In this document: one piece after another, positions 31,971 through 42,584 of the stretch | Layout: every line of letters begins with the position of its first letter | Position numbering within the stretch: position 1 is the first letter of the stretch | Assembly: GCF_932274485.2 (NCBI RefSeq) | Contig: NC_065883.2 | Span: forward strand, 66,817,210-66,881,209 | Direction of reading: 5' to 3' | Length of the DNA stretch: 64,000 bases | Origin: Patella vulgata | Lineage: Eukaryota > Mollusca > Gastropoda > Patellidae | Translations under genes and position numbers: made by a program | Notes under the pieces: model-generated | The model's input: the letters and a program-made list of their open reading frames with translations, nothing else | Databases searched by the model: none | Told to the model about the DNA's origin: nothing

Positions 31971-32164
31971 CCCCGGTTGTACGTGACAAGGAGTAGGGTC
32001 GCCTGTCCAACCTTGTGGGTTTTCTACGGGTCCTCAGGTTTCCTCCCACTGCTAAAGACCCCTATGCGCACGCGAATAATTGAAATAAAATCAAACCATA
32101 TGTTAGTCCTGAAATGACCTAGTTTGTGTCGAGTGGACGTTAAACCCCATTTCTCTCTCTCTCT
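31971..32164 (+). repeat. Family A SINE, 5' truncated, with 12 bp target duplication
   Basis: The copy begins at CCCCGGTTGTACGTGACAAG, inside the B-box region, and ends in (CT)n. CTGTCACCATGG at 31959-31970 recurs exactly at 32165-32176. Truncation at the 5' end with a perfect duplication is the signature of LINE-driven target-primed insertion. Confidence 0.94.
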
Positions 32165-32339
32165 CTGTCACCATGGTTACATCTCTTGAGATGAAGTTGA
32201 AAGGTTTGGTTATAATTTTGGTTGGCCTGAGCCAGCTGTACTTGAAGAAACAATTACAACTTTACTAAATCTATGTTCTCTTTGAAGTCTGAATCTGGTA
32301 AGGCCACACCAATTGGATTTTCTGTTCTTCAGGAATGCC

Positions 32340-32489
32340 TGCTTCTTTTCTTCTCCAACCTTGTGGATTTTCACCAGGCGCTCTGGTTTCCTCCCACTGC
32401 TACATGCAAGCGAATTATTGAAATAAAATTGAACGATATGTTAGTCCCAAAATGACCTAGTTTCTGTCGATTTCTCTCTCTCTCTCTTT
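32340..32489 (+). repeat. Family A SINE, 5' truncated and shortened
   Basis: CTCCAACCTTGTGGATTTTC, GGTTTCCTCCCACTGCTACA (GACCCCTACGCG missing), GCGAATTATTGAAATAAAAT and GTTAGTCCCAAAATGACCTA, then a TC tail; GGACGTTAAACCCC is absent. Confidence 0.82.
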
Positions 32490-32584
32490 CTAATTCTTCA
32501 GGAAAAAGACTAATTTAAAAATTAGCTTTTGTTTCAAATTTTTAAGTTTTGAAATTTTAGACAAAACTTCTTTTACTTGAAATT

Positions 32585-32858
32585 GGGGGGTTGGATGGCT
32601 GAATGGTAACGTGCGCGCGCTGTATCATAAAGTCTGTCATTGAGTCGACTGGTGTGGTTTCGAATCCCCGGTTGTACGTGACAAGGAGTAGGGTCGCCTG
32701 TCCAACCTCGTGGGTTTTCTCCAGGTCCTCCGGTTTCCTCCCACTGCTAAAGACCCCTATGCGCAAGCGAATTATTGAAATAAAATTAAACCATGTTAGT
32801 CCCAAAATGACCTAGTTTGTGTCGAGTGGACATTAAACCCCGTTTCTCTCTCTCTCTC
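32585..32858 (+). repeat. Family A tRNA-SINE, full-length reference copy with 13 bp target duplication
   Basis: GGGGGGTTGGATGGCTGAAT (A box TGGCTGAATGG), GTGTGGTTTCGAATCCCCGG (B box GGTTTCGAATCC), the conserved centre CCACTGCTAAAGACCCCTAT and GCGAATTATTGAAATAAAAT, and GGACATTAAACCCCGTTTCT with (CT)n. TTTACTTGAAATT at 32572-32584 recurs at 32859-32871. Confidence 0.96.
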
Positions 32859-32942
32859 TTTACTTGAAATTACAGGGCTATTTCTTTATCAATACCCCAA
32901 GAACTGAAATATAAATTGATTTGGCTCTAAATTGATTAAAAC

Positions 32943-33341
32943 AAATCTGATTAAAGCACAGATCAAATTTCGTTTCGTTTTTATAGTCAAATATTCGATT
33001 TTACTACACTTGGATCTGGAAGCATTGTTATTTAACTCGTGTTCTGCTTGAAATGAGGGGTCAGCCAATCAAATGGTCTGTCGAATCGAGCGTTTGACCT
33101 TTTTTGCGCGGAACTGTGGGTAGACATTAGCGGCAATAGAAATCAAAACAAAGCAAAAGTAGATTAGAAATACATGCCGATCGCTAATTGGTTAATCGAA
33201 TGACTGACGTAATCGGGTCAAATGTGGCTTGCTTGGTACCTGACGTCATAGAACGTGAACACCCACTATAACTTGTTAGTGTAGGCCATCGAAAGTATAA
33301 AAAAACGAAACAAAATATAGATCTATATTTTAATTAGATTG
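32943..33341. mobile_element. MITE with TTTCGTTTCGTTTTTATA termini, copy 1
   Basis: The left end CAGATCAAATTTCGTTTCGT is mirrored at the right by AAACGAAACAAAATATAGAT followed by TTTTAATTAGATTG. Its ~400-base interior is non-coding and includes TGACGTCATAGAACG. The termini match 33928-34336 and 52169-52558. Confidence 0.82.
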
Positions 33342-33435
33342 AATTAAAGCCAGTTTGCCCAAGCAGTTAACTAGATATAAGGTTGTTACAGGTCCAGTGA
33401 AGACAAACATCTTGAAGATATTGTTAGATTTACAG

Positions 33436-33623
33436 AGAGAGAGAGAGAAATGGGGTTTAACGTCCACTCGACACAAACTAGGTCATTTCGGGACTAACAT
33501 ATGGTTTAATTTTATTTCAATAATTCGCTTGTGCATAGGGCTCTTTAGCAGTGGGAGGAAACCGGAGGACCCGGAAAAAACCCACGAGGTTGGACAGGCG
33601 ACCCTACTCCTTGTCACGTACAA
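33436..33623 (-). repeat. Family A SINE, 5' truncated, with 12 bp target duplication
   Basis: (GA)n, GAAATGGGGTTTAACGTCCA, GGACCCGGAAAAAACCCACG and CCTTGTCACGTACAA, where it stops. TTAGATTTACAG at 33424-33435 recurs exactly at 33624-33635. Confidence 0.94.
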
Positions 33624-33927
33624 TTAGATTTACAGAAAAGATGTTTATGGGTGCAGGATGCCAGAATAAAGTACTTAATTTTTAAAATAAATCTCATCCA
33701 AAATTATTAAAATTAAGTTATGGTCATTTAAAGTTATGGTCATTTTGCAAAAACAAAGTAATTTGGGGGTTTTTTTTTGGTTTTTTATATAAGCCACCCA
33801 CTCTTCATGATTATTTTTTAATACTTGGATGTGCTTAATTATATAATTAAAAAAAAGTCTTTAAATAGTCTATGTTACATGTTTTTGATTTATGGGACAT
33901 GTGATGTGGTCTCGAAACTTACTCCTG

Positions 33928-34336
33928 CAATCTGATCAAAATGCAGATCTATATTTCGTTTCGTTTTTTTTTTTTATACTTTCGATGGTCTACACTACAT
34001 CAAGAACTGACCGGTTGTGGTGAAATTTCGCGTCAGAGGTCGTACGAACGAACGGCTTTGACCCTATAACGTCAGACATTGATTAATCAATCAGCGTTTC
34101 CAATTTTAGTGGTATACCTACAGTTCCATGTATCGCATGCCAAGAAGTCACCTTAACAGATGGTTTCATTGGCTAATCCATCACGCCATTCAGAACGCAG
34201 GTTATATTTATATACCAACTCTTCCAGAACATAGTGTAGTACAGACAAATAAAATGAAATTTTGAACTATAAAAACAAAACGAAATTTTGAACTATAAAA
34301 ACAAAACGAAATAGAATCTATGTTTTAATCGGATTG
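33928..34336. mobile_element. MITE with TTTCGTTTCGTTTTTATA termini, copy 2
   Basis: CAATCTGATCAAAATGCAGA, TATTTCGTTTCGTTTTTTTT and ATACTTTCGATGGTCTAC at the left; at the right GAACTATAAAAACAAAACGA occurs twice in tandem, then ATGTTTTAATCGGATTG, the mirror of the left end. Confidence 0.85.
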
Positions 34337-34354
34337 TTACGCTGTATCTTAGAA

Positions 34355-34555
34355 TGGGGAGTTGGGTGGTCAAATGGTTAATGCGTGCATGTTGGATCAG
34401 AAGGCCTATCAATGAGTCAAGTGGCGTGGTTTTGATTCAGCGCTTGTACATGACAACGAGTAAGGTCGCCTGTCCAACCTTGTTGGTTTTCTCCGGGTCC
34501 TCCAGTTTCCTCCCACTGTGAAAGCGAATTATTAAAATAAATTTGGACCGTATGT
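34355..34555 (+). repeat. Degraded family A SINE
   Basis: GGAGTTGGGTGGTCAAATGG (A-box region), GGCGTGGTTTTGATTCAGCG (B-box region), CCAACCTTGTTGGTTTTCTC and GAAAGCGAATTATTAAAATA. The 3' end changes into the variant seen at 8570. Confidence 0.78.
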
Positions 34556-34787
34556 TTGGAAATATTGAATGAAGTGAACCATTTTTTGGACTGATGTCCC
34601 TACTAAAGATCACTGCTAACAAACATTTTAAGAATTAGAGTTTTCAAACCTTGTATTTGGGAAATGTTTGTAAATGAACAAAATATATGATGTTTTAACT
34701 CAATGCAAAGACTGGAAGTGGTTGTTTTTTGTTTTTTTTAAATATTGCCTCTTGAAAGAACAGTCAACATTTACAGGTGCAGTTGAT

Positions 34788-34791
<4 letters not shown>

Positions 34792-34858
<67 letters not shown>
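34792..34858. repeat. (TA)n microsatellite
   Basis: An uninterrupted AT/TA dinucleotide tract of about 66 bases. Confidence 0.97.
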
Positions 34859-34862
<4 letters not shown>

Positions 34863-35069
34863 AAGGGGAGATAATTATATTTGGTGTAAATACCGGTATG
34901 AAGTGTGTCAAATTATATAATACAAGTATGTTACAATATAATAATAAAAATATTATATTATCATTATATTAGCTTCTTGTTATTTTACACCCCAGAGTGC
35001 TTTCCCTTGTCATCTTGTCGTTCTTGTTATTTATAACAATTCTCTGCCTCTTTCTTCTCCCCAATTGCA

Positions 35070-35333
35070 TTCCTGGCTCGCTAGCCTGGAGGTTGGGTGT
35101 TCGATCCCTGCATTGGCCGAGAAAGTTCATCCCGATTTTCCTGCGTGATTTCCCCTTGTCAGTGATGCACGTAAAAGATCCCTTGGCAGTTGGAATTCGA
35201 TATAAGAGTAGGCCGTGGCGCTGCTGCCCGGGCAAAATTGCCCTCATAGCACACTGTATGGCGTATGCCCGTCTTCATTAGCCCAGGTTAGGAGCAGAAC
35301 AATAGGACGTTAAACCCCATTTCATTTCATTTC
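35070..35333 (+). repeat. Family B tRNA-SINE
   Basis: CTCGCTAGCCTGGAGGTTGG, GTGTTCGATCCCTGCATTGG (B box), CGAGAAAGTTCATCCCGATT, AAAAGATCCCTTGGCAGTTG, ATAGCACACTGTATGGCGTA and AGGACGTTAAACCCCATTTC plus ATTTC repeats. The A box at the extreme 5' end is missing. Confidence 0.9.
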
Positions 35334-35352
35334 CAATTGCATTCCCATTTTT

Positions 35353-36326
35353 ATACGCCCACATTTTCGTTAGGACGTATATTGTCGCCGCCCCGAAACT
35401 TGAAATAACGGTTGCTTTCAATATTGGCATGTATCGGATCGAAACTTCATGGATTATGGCCCCTGATTGTACGAAAAATCACGTTTTTAGTTTGTGGACC
35501 CTATAGAGGTCACAATTTTTATCCGATTTTGTTGAAACTTGAAATGTAAGTTTATAACCCAAAGATCTTGGTTCCTTTCGATATTCACGCATATCGGATC
35601 GTGACTTCCTGAATTATGGCCCCTGATTGTACGAAAAATCGCGTTTTTAGCTTGTGGACCCTATAGAGGTCATAATTTTTATCCGATTTAAAAAAAAAAC
35701 GTTTAAGTATATCACCGTTACACCCTAAGGATAGTTGAGTTAGAATTTTGTGAAAATCGGCCCAAAACTGACAGATAAAATGGCTGTCCCTCGTTCTCAA
35801 ATAGCGTAAAAATATGGTATATCAAGGTTGTGGACCCTCTAGAGGTCACAGTTTTCTTTTAATTTTGATGAAACTTGAAATGTAAGTTAATAACCCAAAG
35901 ATCTCGGTTCCTTTCAATATTCGCGCATATCGGACCGTAACTTCCTGAATTATGGCCCCTGATTGTACGGAAAATCGTGTTTTTAGCTTGTGGACCCCAT
36001 AGAGGATATAATTTTTATCCGAATTCAAAAACCGTTTGAACATTTCACCGTTACACCCTAAGGATGGTTGAATTTTGAATTTCGTAAAAATCAGACCAGA
36101 CAAAATGGCCGCCCCGCGTACTCAAATAGCGTAAAAATAAGGTATATGAATGTTGTGGACCCTCTAGAGGTCACAATTTTCTTCTGATTTCTTCTGAAAC
36201 AAGTTTATAACCCAAAGATCTTGGTACAATATCGGATTGTAACTTTCTGAATTATGGCCCCTGATTGTACGAAAAATCGCGTTTTTAGCTTGTTCTCTAT
36301 CCATCTCTTGCAAAATGTGGGCGTAT
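35353..36326. mobile_element. TIR element with three internal tandem units
   Basis: ATACGCCCACATTTTCG at 35353 is mirrored by AAAATGTGGGCGTAT ending at 36326. Between them a unit of about 310-330 bases repeats nearly three times: GTGGACCCTATAGAGGTCAC, TTTATAACCCAAAGATCTTG, CTGAATTATGGCCCCTGATT and GTACGAAAAATCGCGTTTTT. Minus-strand ORFs with HKLKTRFFVQSGAIIQEVT-like text in several units are artefacts of the repeat or remnants of a coding unit; no transposase motif is visible. Confidence 0.8.
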
Positions 36327-36404
36327 CCTGCCTGGCAGCTGCTGGTTATTGATTTTTTTGTCAGGAATCAAAGAATAGGGTATTAAATTAACATTGTCTG
36401 ACGG

Positions 36405-36690
36405 GTTTGAGTGGAGGGGTGGGGGGTCTAGCGTGCCGCGCTTCGACCTCTAGCTGGCTGTTCATCTTTGGCTTGCGGTTGTGGTTTCGATCCCTGGTGT
36501 AAGCGTATGTGGCTTGGAGATAGGGACGCCTTCTCAACCTTCTGGGTTAACTCTGGTTTCCTCCCACATGAAAGACCCCTGCGCGTGCGCTAAGATAAAA
36601 AAAATATGAAAAATAAGACTTGTCTGCGATATCACCTTCGATGGAAGCGGAGTTAAACACTAAGAATAACAACAACAACGGGGTAAGGAT
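36405..36690 (+). repeat. Family D tRNA-SINE
   Basis: GGGGTCTAGCGTGCCGCGCT at the head, GGTTGTGGTTTCGATCCCTG (B box), GGTTTCCTCCCACATGAAAG and ACCCCTGCGCGTGCGCTAAG (homologous to the family A centre), then GCGGAGTTAAACACTAAGAA and an (AAC)n tail. Same architecture as A and B with a different tail. Confidence 0.78.
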
Positions 36691-36718
36691 AACAGAGTAA
36701 AGATGTTGATTACAGTGA

Positions 36719-36989
36719 GAGAGAGAGAAATGGGGTTTAACGTCCACTCGACACAACTAGGTCATTTCGGGACTAACATATGGTTTAATTTTATTTCAAT
36801 AATTCGCTTGCGCATAGGGGTCTTTAGCAGTGGGAGGAAACCGGAGGACCCGGCGAAAACCCACGAAGTTGGACAGGCGCCCTACTCCTTGTCACATACA
36901 ACCGGGGATTCGAAACCATGCCAGTCGACTTAATGACAGACTTTATGATACAGCGCGCATGCTAACCATTCAGCCATCCAACCCCCCAC
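36719..36989 (-). repeat. Family A tRNA-SINE, full length, with 12 bp target duplication
   Basis: (GA)n and GAAATGGGGTTTAACGTCCA to GGGGATTCGAAACCATGCCA (inverted B box) and CATTCAGCCATCCAACCCCC. TGATTACAGTGA at 36707-36718 recurs at 36990-37001. Confidence 0.95.
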
Positions 36990-37203
36990 TGATTACAGTG
37001 AATGTATGGCAGATAGTCGCATGTTTTTTAGTATGCTCCTTCAAGTTTATGACTGTATCTCAAAATTTCATTGGTCAACCTCATACAAAATTGGGAGCAG
37101 CTTTGTCTGTAGTGAAAAGCGTTAGCCCAACAAAAATGTGGGGAGAAGTTGCACCTGGCCAAAGAGACCAGAATTAACTTTAAAGTGAGAAAATTAATTT
37201 TGG

Positions 37204-37594
37204 TTAAACATACATTATGCAAGAGCTAAATTAAATCTGCCTATTGCAGTTCTTTCTTTAGGCCTGAAATGTTTTCTAAATTATTAATTAACTGATCCAG
37301 GCCATAATCAACTCCCGATGGCATTGGATTTCTCTGATATTAAATAGATTAGAATGGTTCAGCCATATTTTGATTTAATTTGAAAATGGAGGAGCGAGAC
37401 CTAGCTTCGAACAACCAGTACGGTGGTTGAAATTATTGCACATGTCTTGTCAAACCTTCAAAGGCTAATATCTTCACTGGCAATAGAGAATTTGAATTAA
37501 ATTTTCAAATTAGTCATTTTACATTATCTATTTTTGAGCTATTGTAGCAAGAATTGTCGGCTCTTTATCTAAATCTTACATATTATATCTTTAA
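37204..37594 (+). mobile_element. TTAA-flanked MITE, copy 4
   Basis: TTAAACATACATTATGCAAG at the left and AAATCTTACATATTATATCT then TTAA at the right. Nearly the same interior as 31451-31847. Confidence 0.9.
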
Positions 37595-37609
37595 CATCCA
37601 TTTTACATC

Positions 37610-37765
37610 CCCAGTGTTGCTTACACTTGTCAGTGGTGCAGATGAAGAGTAGGCGGAAATGCCGCTGTTAAGGCAAAATTTTCCTCCTATGACACTTCAT
37701 GGCCCATCTCCATTAACCCTGTAATTGCAGAAAAGCTGGAAGTTAAACGCCATTTCATTTGCGAG
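37610..37765 (+). repeat. Family B SINE fragment
   Basis: CACTTGTCAGTGGTGCAGAT, GAAGAGTAGGCGGAAATGCC, GACACTTCATGGCCCATCTC and GAAGTTAAACGCCATTTCAT. Internal blocks are missing. Confidence 0.75.
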
Positions 37766-37844
37766 AAATGAAAATTGAAACTTAAAACAATAAAATAATC
37801 TGAATTAAATTTTCAATATATTCCTTTTTTACTATTATACGTCC

Positions 37845-38345
37845 ACGTTATAATGTGGACGTAGGCCTATATTGCCGCCGCCCCTGTCTGTGTGGGTGGG
37901 TGTGTGTGCAGTGTGCGTTTGTATATAGTGTATATCGAAGTCACACATCTGAATATACAACTTCTAATCGCGGATCTGTGTCAACCGAGGACTTTTTGAA
38001 CTAAATCCAGGATTGTACTGAGGTGTTCCGCGCTGGGCGGTATTCTACAGTTGGGGTGTATCTTTAGTGTGTGTGATCTGGAAAATGAAAAATATGATTG
38101 TATGTATCAAGTCCGCTGTTAGTGTTTATTGGACATAGAGTGTATAAAGTCCTCAGTTAACCGATTTCTACCATACACGTCATAGTCAGTGGTAGAAATA
38201 AGTTATTATTTCTGCCATATCTATTACCCGGCGTAACATATAAGATTATTGCCGAAATAATAAGGATAAAATAATAAATAATCTAAAATTGAAATTTTGC
38301 GCAATTTCATGTAGTGACACTTGTTAGGGCGTATTATATAATGCG
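37845..38345. mobile_element. Degraded relative of the ATACGCCC TIR element
   Basis: TTATACGTCCACGTTATAAT followed by GTGGACGTAGGCCTATATTG and CCGCCGCCCCTG resembles the left end at 35353. The right side has TTGTTAGGGCGTATTATATA. A local palindrome TACGTCCACGTTATAATGTG lies at the left end. Confidence 0.5.
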
Positions 38346-38439
38346 TAGGTACCACTGGGCAATTTTTGCCTTGCGGATGTACTACAGATAGAAATTGATG
38401 AGTCTTGGGAGGCGTCGGGAACAGGTTTCCCAGTGTCCC

Positions 38440-38645
38440 AGGGGAGCTACTGGGGCATCACGAGACATGTGGACCAATCGGGGGTCCACGGGAGAACTGC
38501 TAAAAGTTCCAATGCTTGCATTGTCAGGAAAACAGGCCGGGGAGGCATCCCCGGAGGTTTGCAGATCCGATGCTTGCATTGTCAGGAAAATACGCCGGGA
38601 GGCATCCCCGGATGTTACGCTAGGAGGCATCCCCGGAGGTCCAAA
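38440..38645 (+). repeat. GC-rich tandem repeat, GGAGGCATCCCCGGAGGT
   Basis: GGAGGCATCCCCGG occurs three times, and CAATGCTTGCATTGTCAGGA or its variant precedes two of them, so a unit of about 65 bases is duplicated. The composition is markedly more GC-rich than the surroundings. Confidence 0.8.
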
Positions 38646-38659
38646 ACGTTTTTTGTTTT

Positions 38660-40176
38660 AAAATTGCCATGTTTTTGGAACAAGGTTTTTTGTCCAGAAC
38701 GAGGGTGTTCACAAGAATGGATACATGATGTTTTCAAAACGGGTGGGGTGGGGTTCAGCCAAACCAAAGCCTCGTCAAGCTGATCGAGGACAACATATTT
38801 GGTGACACATTCAAGCGATAATATAGCGAGAAAAAACAAAAGGCAACGTCGACTAGAAATCACATTCGTTGCATTAAAAGAGTTTGTTACATTCTTTGTT
38901 GCAGTTTCATATGTTCACACAATAGTTCCAACAAGAGATGCGAGAAATGAAAAACAGCCAAGTTCTTTGTTTCATATGTTCACACAATATTTCCAATAAA
39001 GCCAAGTTCAAAGTGGAGCAAACTCAATAATTGTATTTTAGGTCTTTGAAGCTTTATAATTACAAATATACTGTTCACGTTTTTATATAATAAACGATAT
39101 TATATTTAATATATCTCATGAAACTTTATGTAATTGGCACTCAGTTGTACGATATAAAAATTGCAAAAGCAGTATCTAAACGGGCAATTTAAGTCCATCG
39201 ATACATGAAATAGACACAATTTATGTTTATATAATGACATGCTAAGCGGGACGATGCGAACAACTTTATTAAAAATGATAATTACCAACATGGTGTTTAA
39301 GGTCATGAGACGAAGAAGCCCATTGCTTTTCAACGATTTCCTTGTGATTTCTGATAATTACTTTATGGCTTGTTACCCCTAATCATAAACGTTTTCATTA
39401 CGGACAAAAGAAACAGATATGTGACAACCTCTGTTGAATGTAGGACGATTTAGCTGCAGTGGGCATATGCTTCGTTGTCTGGCAACCTATTTATTTCCTT
39501 TGAAATTGTGCACCCCTAAGAATTTTGCTTCAAGGGAAACAGCACCGTGGTGCCACTCACACTACGCCTCGGGTCTTTCTGCGGAGAAAAACAGCTAGCT
39601 ATATTTAGTTTTAGAGCGATAGATACGCACGTATGCTCTTCCGGTTTGTTATACTTGTATACAGTATATTAAAATAATTTTCTATTTTAAACACTCCACG
39701 ATCGTAGTATATAAAACACACACGGCATTTTACATTGAAGTACATGATTAAAATAACAAGTTTTGAATAGGTTTATTTTATCGTCAACCATAACTGTGGA
39801 TTAAAGCTTCTTGATTAAAATACAGGTGTGACGTACGTGATCCTGTGATTTCGAGATATACCATTATTTTTAAATATTACGTGCACTTTGCCAATCATAC
39901 ATTATATACGGGAGATGGCGGTCATGTGATAATTTCATAAAAGATTGCATATACGAGATATTGTCAACTGTGGATTAAAGTGCATTTTAGGTTTTTGGGT
40001 TTTTTTTTTATCACCATCCATCAGCAATATTGTTAAATAAAAAAAGTCAACTATCGGTTCGGAATCTAACTTACGCTACGGTTATGCACATAAATTTATA
40101 CAAACTATACATTTAGGCCACATCTGCAGTGTTTGTTTAAATAAAACCTCTTTCAGCGCTAAACCGTACATTGATT
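38660..40176. other. Intergenic, no recognised gene or repeat
   Basis: One short direct repeat (TTTCATATGTTCACACAATA at about 38906 and 38971) is visible. Otherwise AT-rich, without a supported ORF. Confidence 0.5.
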
Positions 40177-40189
40177 GTAACTATATTAA

Positions 40190-40365
40190 AAAGAGAGAGA
40201 AATGGGGTTTAACGTCCACTCGACAAACTAGGTCATTTCGGGACTAACATGGTTTAATTTTATTTCAATAATTCGCTTGCGCGTAGGGGTCTTTAGCAGT
40301 GGAAGGAAACCGGAGGACCCGACGAAAACCCACGAGGTTCACGTACAACCGAGGAATCGAAACAA
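40190..40365 (-). repeat. Family A SINE, 5' truncated, with imperfect target duplication
   Basis: GAGAGAGAAATGGGGTTTAA to CACGTACAACCGAGGAATCG (inverted B box), with the GGACAGGCGACCCTACTCC block missing. AACTATATTAAAA precedes it and AACTATATCAAAA follows, a 13-base duplication with one difference. Confidence 0.9.
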
Positions 40366-40379
40366 CTATATCAAAACAT

Positions 40380-40516
40380 AGGGGTTTAGAGTGGTCTAGT
40401 GGTTTAACGCATGCACTCGAAATCATAAGGTCTGCCATTGAGTCAATTAGTGGCTTAGTGTGTGTGTGAGTTAGTTTTATTTAACGTCCGCTTCCACCGA
40501 GGTGATATCGCAGACA
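40380..40516 (+). repeat. SINE head of the 670 subfamily joined to repeat C
   Basis: GGGGTTTAGAGTGGTCTAGT (A-box-like), GGTTTAACGCATGCACTCGA and ATCATAAGGTCTGCCATTGA match 670-740. The piece then runs into TTTATTTAACGTCCGCTTCC and ACCGAGGTGATATCGCAGAC, the repeat C block also found at 5972-6016. Confidence 0.6.
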
Positions 40517-41251
40517 ATTACGTGTTATATGTGCATGGTGATAGTATTTACAACGTGATTAGTGGATTAGTGTGGATTAGTTAGGTTTTTTTTTTAATAG
40601 ATATATATGTGCAACGAATATACAGAGACGAGACGTGATTTAACAGGTGTAACAAGTGCAAACTGGGACGGTTACAGACATATGGTAGGACAGACATGGA
40701 CATGGACGAACATTTACACAGACAGAGACATTTGTATACATGAAGGTGGACGAACATATATATATATCTATTTTGTTATCTTGGTTGGTCAGGTCGTTCT
40801 GTCCGGTCGAATGGCAGGGCGGTGCAACTCTTCCTTGGGGATTGTTGGTGAGTTTTGGGGCCTGGTCCATTCTTCCTTCCATTTGGATATGTTGTCCGGT
40901 ATGGTGGTATTGTTTGTATTTTGTTTCTATGGTTCATTCCTTTGTTGTTGGTTCTCAGAAGGAAGAATCCAGCTCCTGAAAAGAGAGAAGGAAAAAGATA
41001 GTATCTGGTCTTACAGTGATATGTGTGACGGTTTCGTCTGGTTAGGCTTCTGGGTGGTGGGGGGGAGGGGGCTAAAAATAATAATAATAGTAAAGAAGAT
41101 AATAAGAGTAAAACAAAAATGAAAGTAAGAGTAATTTGATAAGAATAATAATAGTAGTAATTTACTGTAGAGTAAGATGAATCTGGAAGGTAATAATATT
41201 GAATGATGTTAGGGGTATTTAGGTTTTTAATACAATAGTAGTAAAAGAGTT

Positions 41252-41920
41252 TTAAAAGATACTTATTGAGTCATGGAAGAGACTGAGGCAGTTGTCGATC
41301 TTCCATGACTTTCCTATGTACTGTGGTGGTTTTTCTATCCCATAGTAATATTGGGCTGTTTCATATATTAATATTCGTATCATGTCCATTAGATTTTGGT
41401 GTTCCGTGTCGTTTAGGTGGATTCCGTCTGTCTGGAGCATCTTTTCCGTAGCCTTTTTCCATTTGTTCGTCTTGTAGGAGTAGGTGCCCCCGTAGTGCAG
41501 CATGGGGTGTTCGGCCAGTTTCCTGAGCATGTGCTGATTTAACCTCTCTTGTATACGAATATACTTGAGGGGATCAGCGAAGTATCTGGGTAATAGCCTT
41601 GGGTATGAATTTATCCAGATGACAGGTATCATCCCCACTCTACCCTGGATGGCAAGCATGACCTCGATGATGTGGTCAGCGAGTGTTTCAGGGTCAGTGC
41701 GGGGTCGAATGTCGTTGCCCCCGATATAGACAAGTGCTATATCTGTGGCTCTGGTTATTTGGCTTACCCTACTTCTGCATTTGGCAACTGTGGCCCCACC
41801 TACTCCGTAGTTCTGAATGTTGTGGTGATGGTGGATTGGTTGGTTGGTTTTCCTGGCGTACCTCTGGAGATGCGTCATATACGAAGATCCTGTTAGTGCG
41901 ACGTTCAATTTACTGGCCAT
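41252..41920 (-). CDS. SGNH/GDSL-hydrolase-like protein, 222 residues, host or element origin unclear
   Basis: An intact ATG-to-stop frame. The SGNH family blocks appear in order with the usual spacing: TGSS at 10-13 (nucleophile Ser, likely Ser13), YGVGGA at 38-43 (block II Gly), YIGGND at 65-70 (block III, Asn69) and DGIHLN at 165-170 (block V, Asp165 and His168). Thus all four catalytic positions are present. Family members are esterases, lipases or acetylhydrolases; no substrate can be inferred. There is no signal peptide or membrane segment visible. Length fits a single minimal SGNH domain. The plus strand holds an overlapping ORF fragment that I regard as a shadow. SGNH domains also occur as part of the ORF1 of some LINEs, and no reverse transcriptase lies nearby, so a host gene, a spliced exon or an element remnant all remain possible. 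Confidence 0.7.
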   Translation of the reverse strand: MASKLNVALTGSSYMTHLQRYARKTNQPIHHHHNIQNYGVGGATVAKCRSRVSQITRATDIALVYIGGNDIRPRTDPETLADHIIEVMLAIQGRVGMIPVIWINSYPRLLPRYFADPLKYIRIQERLNQHMLRKLAEHPMLHYGGTYSYKTNKWKKATEKMLQTDGIHLNDTEHQNLMDMIRILIYETAQYYYGIEKPPQYIGKSWKIDNCLSLFHDSISIF

Positions 41921-41999
41921 GACGATGAATGATTTGCATTTTTTCGTGAGTTAATTTATACCATCTGTTTGACACCCTGGGCGTGATTGATTTGTGTAA

Positions 42000-42490
42000 G
42001 CTGGGTCTCGGCTGTTTGTTTGATTGCCAAGACGCTCGGCTTGCCGTAGAGTTTTTGATTGAGAGATGATAAATCGATAATCAGTTGCAGTATTCGTTAA
42101 TTACTAGTGGTAGTACTAGGGGTAATGAGTTCCGTTTATATAGTCAATCTTTATTAATAGACAATCAGTTACAATATTTGTTAATTACAAGTGGTAAAAA
42201 TCCGTTATGGCATATATGTTAATCAATATACAATCAATATTTATTTAATCGACATGAAGTAATAAAAAATATGATCTATAAACTAATTTTATTCAAATTT
42301 CATAAGGTACAATAAAGCATATATGGTTGATTATTTAGATCTACAATCAATGTTTTGTTTAGTCGAATTAAAATAAAGATGATATAATCCATTGAGTTTT
42401 CAGGGTATGTAGCGTTTCCCTCGGTGGGGACAGTTTTGCGCCAATACCCTGCTGCCAAGTATTTTTAGAGGTGTAGAATGAATGAGCTTC
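42000..42490. other. Intergenic, AT-rich, nothing recognised
   Basis: Several near-copies of AATCGATAATCAGTTGCAGT and AATAGACAATCAGTTACAAT suggest a weak direct repeat at about 42070-42240. No ORF. Confidence 0.45.
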
Positions 42491-42584
42491 CTTCGAGAGG
42501 ACGTTTTTACTCATAAAAGTGGCTTAGTTTCGATTCCTCGCTTATAAGTGACAAGGAGTAGGGTCGCCTGTCCAAAGTCGTGGG

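Noticed and set aside
32603-32700. Possible tRNA-Leu/Ser gene at the head of the full-length SINE
   Set aside because: A and B boxes are present but the cloverleaf arms do not pair properly and the sequence continues into the SINE body; it is a SINE promoter, not a tRNA gene.
38382-38783. Overlapping ORFs in the GC-rich repeat
   Set aside because: They follow the GGAGGCATCCCCGG repeat on both strands and show no domain.
40607-41122. Plus-strand ORF of 171 residues, hydrophobic in its middle
   Set aside because: It resembles no family, contains ATATATATA-encoded and GGG-encoded low-complexity stretches, and has no splice or homologous support.
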